A DNA stretch of 8,028 nt from Bacteroidales bacterium (GTDB lineage Bacteria > Bacteroidota > Bacteroidia > Bacteroidales > P3), in NCBI GenBank assembly GCA_900769785.1, contig CAAGHV010000083.1, positions 1 through 8,028 of the forward strand, read 5' to 3'. The translations under genes and the position numbers were made by a program. The notes under the pieces are model-generated. The model was not told the origin of the DNA. It did not search any database and was given only the letters and a program-made list of their open reading frames with translations. Shown in pieces: positions 6,059-8,028 of this stretch. Positions within the stretch are counted from its first letter, which is position 1. Each line of letters starts with the position of its first letter.

Positions 6059-6892
6059 ATGAATAAGAAGTTTATCATCACAACACTAGTACTTTCTATG
6101 GTAATGGGAAGTGCATTTGCAGCAAAAAAATACAGAAACTCAACCGAAAAAATGGGACTTCGAGGTAATGTAAACTATATGATTGTATATACCTACAACA
6201 GCAATATTGTTGACAAGAATGGTAATCGTCAGTTGGTATCGACTGACTCTATAACCTTCGACCTAAGAGGAAATCTCGAAGATAAGTTTACAACAGCTGG
6301 CAATAAATTTACCTACTATTCATACTATTTCGACAAAAACGGATATTGGTTAGGCTGGAACGAATATGATAAAAATTACAACATTACAGCACGTACGGCC
6401 TACCTCAACGACGAACGTGGCAACTGTGTGGAACGTACAGTATATGGTAGCAAAGAAAAGATGGTGCGTAAAGAAACATCAACATATAGCAAAGACAACA
6501 AACTACTAGAAGAATTACGCTATACCGACGATGGAACAATAGAAGAAAAACGTATTTACAAATACGACAATCGTGGCAACTGCACAGAGATAGAATTTTA
6601 CGACGTAAACGATAGCCTTATGCAAACTTATATGTATAAGTACGACGAACGTGACAACGAAACCGAATGGCGTTTCTATGCAGCCGATGGCAATTTGATG
6701 GCTATAACTACAACATATTATGACGATCATGACAATGTTACCGAAATGATTTCGTTTAACTATGACGAACATCTTAATTGGAAACATGCCTACGAATATG
6801 TTTATGACGAAAACGGTAATTGGACAAAACAAACTATATACCGCAACAACAAGCCTTATCAGGAAATAGAACGTAAAATTGTGTTGGACTAA
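6059..6892 (+). CDS. Exported YD-like repeat protein of unknown function
   Basis: This 277-residue protein has a Sec signal peptide (hydrophobic core about 5-20, cleavage probably after A21 in SAFA-AKK) and no lipobox cysteine, so a periplasmic or exported location is likely. Most of the mature protein consists of aromatic-Asp-x-x-Gly-Asn repeats of the YD/Rhs or MORN-like kind. Units begin at about F67, F91, N117, Y143, Y169, Y195, Y221 and Y249, mostly 26 residues apart. Shorter half-units (Y103, Y129, Y155, Y181, Y207, Y235, Y261) fall between them. Such repeats usually form stacked beta-hairpins. It has neither the large size nor the toxin domain of an Rhs protein, so no polymorphic-toxin role is suggested. 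It lies between cstA and ybjQ with gaps of 15 and 17 bases, which implies one operon. The specific function is unknown. Confidence 0.85.
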   Translation: MNKKFIITTLVLSMVMGSAFAAKKYRNSTEKMGLRGNVNYMIVYTYNSNIVDKNGNRQLVSTDSITFDLRGNLEDKFTTAGNKFTYYSYYFDKNGYWLGWNEYDKNYNITARTAYLNDERGNCVERTVYGSKEKMVRKETSTYSKDNKLLEELRYTDDGTIEEKRIYKYDNRGNCTEIEFYDVNDSLMQTYMYKYDERDNETEWRFYAADGNLMAITTTYYDDHDNVTEMISFNYDEHLNWKHAYEYVYDENGNWTKQTIYRNNKPYQEIERKIVLD

Positions 6893-6909
6893 CCAATAAA
6901 ATATACATC

Positions 6910-7230
6910 ATGATAGTAACAACAACCAACAGCATAGAAGGTAAAAGAATAATAGACTATAAAGGAATAGTATCAGGAGAAGTTATTGTAGGTATAAATG
7001 TAATCAAAGATATGTTTGCAAGTGTACGCAACTTTATAGGCGGACGCTCCAAAGGCTATGAAGAAGAACTTATAAAAGCCCGCAATAATGCCATGAAAGA
7101 ACTAGAAGAACGAGCCGAACAACTTGGTGCCAACGCCATCGTAGGAGTAGATATAGACTACCAAGTGCTGGGTGCCGACAACGGCATGATGATGGTGATA
7201 GCCTCTGGCACAGCAGTATATTACCAGTAA
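6910..7230 (+). CDS. ybjQ: YbjQ/UPF0145 family protein
   Basis: This 106-residue cytoplasmic protein matches the YbjQ/UPF0145 family (sometimes called a putative heavy-metal-binding domain), whose members are usually about 105-110 residues long and assemble as small oligomeric barrels. Family hallmarks are the opening VTTTNSIEGKRI, G44-G45-R46-S47 followed by the acidic run in GYEEEL (49-54), the helix A57-A75 with many Glu and Lys, and ANAIVGVDIDY (74-84), ending in ASGTAV (98-103). The family's biochemical role is not established; metal binding has been suggested but I see no cysteine or histidine cluster here. It is the last gene before a hairpin, and it is 17 bases from the YD-repeat gene, so it belongs to the cstA operon. 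Confidence 0.9.
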   Translation: MIVTTTNSIEGKRIIDYKGIVSGEVIVGINVIKDMFASVRNFIGGRSKGYEEELIKARNNAMKELEERAEQLGANAIVGVDIDYQVLGADNGMMMVIASGTAVYYQ

Positions 7231-7248
7231 TACTAACACGATAAACAA

Positions 7249-7278
7249 GGGGATTAGGACAACCTTAATCCCCTATTT
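7249..7278 (+). terminator. Probable terminator or attenuator after ybjQ
   Basis: GGGGATTA (7249-7256) pairs perfectly with TAATCCCC (7266-7273), and GG (7257-7258) can pair with CC (7263-7264) around a short loop, with one bulged T. The following sequence TATTTAATATAAT is only partly T-rich, so termination may be partial. The hairpin lies 18 bases after the ybjQ stop and 24 bases before the next start codon. Confidence 0.7.
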
Positions 7279-7297
7279 AATATAATAACTAAACAAT

Positions 7298-8028
7298 ATG
7301 GAAGAAATACTTGTTGCAGAGGGATTGAGGAAAACCTTCACCCTATCCAAAAAGCAACAGAAGATAGAAAAGACAAACAGCAAAACAAAAGTGGCTGTGG
7401 ACAATCTTTCGTTTTCGGCCTACAAAGGCGAAATATTTGGACTGCTTGGACCCAATGGCGCAGGCAAGACCACTACACTACGAATAATAACTACCCTTAT
7501 ACGTCCCGATGCAGGCGATGCCATTGTAGATGGCTATAGTGTAGCAAAAAATCCACAACAAGTAAGGGAACGTATAGGATTCCTTACCAGCGAACTTAAA
7601 CTCGAAGACTTCTTTACTCCAAACTACCTGTTCAACTTCTTTTCGGAGCTATATGCCATAGATCCAACCACTCGCAACGAACGCCGAAACAAACTATTCT
7701 CCAAGTTTGGAATAGACAAGTTTGCCGAAGTGAAAGTAGCCAACCTATCCACAGGTATGAAACAGAAGGTATCACTTGTAATATCCCTTGTTCACGACCC
7801 CGATATAATAATATTCGACGAACCTACCAACGGCCTTGATGTACTTACTGCCAAAACCGTAACAGACTACCTATTGGAACTACGTGACGAAGGTAAGAGT
7901 ATAATACTTTCTACTCATATATTCAGCCTTGTAGAAAAGCTATGCGATAGGGTGGGAGTAATAATAGATGGCAAGATGGCGGTGTGCGATACCTTGGAAA
8001 ACGTAAAAGCAGGAAAATCGTTGGAAGA
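7298..8028 (+). CDS. NatA-like ABC transporter ATP-binding protein (partial, runs off right edge)
   Basis: The visible 243 residues form a nucleotide-binding domain of the ABC-2 exporter class, most like the NatA group, which energises small-substrate export (Na+ in Bacillus NatAB). Motifs are Walker A GPNGAGKTT (51-59), the signature LSTGMKQK (150-157), Walker B IIIFDE (170-175) with catalytic E175, the D-loop GLD (179-181) and the H-loop H207. In the Q-loop position the sequence reads IGFLTSELKL (93-102) with no glutamine, as is usual in NatA-like proteins. A lysine-rich insert (17-31) precedes the A33-V34 strand. The ATG at 7298 is the first in frame. The permease partner is expected to the right, outside this window. 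The substrate is unknown, so I give no gene symbol. The only stretch available for a separate promoter is short and AT-rich. Confidence 0.9.
   Translation, partial: MEEILVAEGLRKTFTLSKKQQKIEKTNSKTKVAVDNLSFSAYKGEIFGLLGPNGAGKTTTLRIITTLIRPDAGDAIVDGYSVAKNPQQVRERIGFLTSELKLEDFFTPNYLFNFFSELYAIDPTTRNERRNKLFSKFGIDKFAEVKVANLSTGMKQKVSLVISLVHDPDIIIFDEPTNGLDVLTAKTVTDYLLELRDEGKSIILSTHIFSLVEKLCDRVGVIIDGKMAVCDTLENVKAGKSLE

Noticed and set aside
6059..6892. Interpretation as an Rhs-type polymorphic toxin
   Set aside because: The protein is far too short, has no C-terminal toxin domain or cleavage motif, and no immunity gene follows; only the repeat type is similar.

Overview
The window reads as chromosomal DNA from an AT-rich member of the Bacteroidales/Bacteroidota. 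Two things support this. First, at least two promoters fit the Bacteroidota primary sigma-factor consensus (TTTG, about 19 bases, TAnnTTTG), one of them perfectly. Second, the genes lack obvious Shine-Dalgarno sequences and have AT-rich leaders. The short form of CstA and the iron-type superoxide dismutase also fit. I cannot name a genus from sequence alone.

Layout. Bases 1-272 hold no convincing gene but do hold a degenerate palindromic repeat. The left half is transcribed on the minus strand. Reading in the direction of transcription, it has an iron-type superoxide dismutase (3560-4177) with a strong intrinsic terminator. Next is a small secreted protein of unknown function (2978-3358) with a textbook promoter. 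Two related two-helix membrane proteins of unknown function follow (2333-2824 and 1694-2233). Last is an NhaD-type Na+/H+ antiporter (340-1686), ending at a second strong terminator. Only 7 bases separate the second membrane protein from nhaD, so these two are almost certainly co-transcribed.

A 408-base divergent intergenic region (4178-4585) separates the two transcription directions. It carries two perfect copies of a 24-base repeat and a long hairpin, and its overall arrangement matches the repeat near the left edge.

The right half is transcribed on the plus strand: a short CstA-family transporter (4586-6043), an exported protein built from YD-like repeats with a regular 26-residue period (6059-6892), and a YbjQ/UPF0145 protein (6910-7230). 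Gaps are only 15 and 17 bases, so this looks like one operon. A hairpin follows, then a NatA-like ABC transporter ATPase that runs off the right edge.

No mobile element, CRISPR array, tRNA or rRNA was seen. Sodium/proton exchange, oxidative-stress defence and nutrient (peptide or pyruvate) uptake are the recognisable functions. The least explained parts are the paralogous membrane-protein pair attached to nhaD, the YD-repeat protein between cstA and ybjQ, and the dispersed intergenic repeat.
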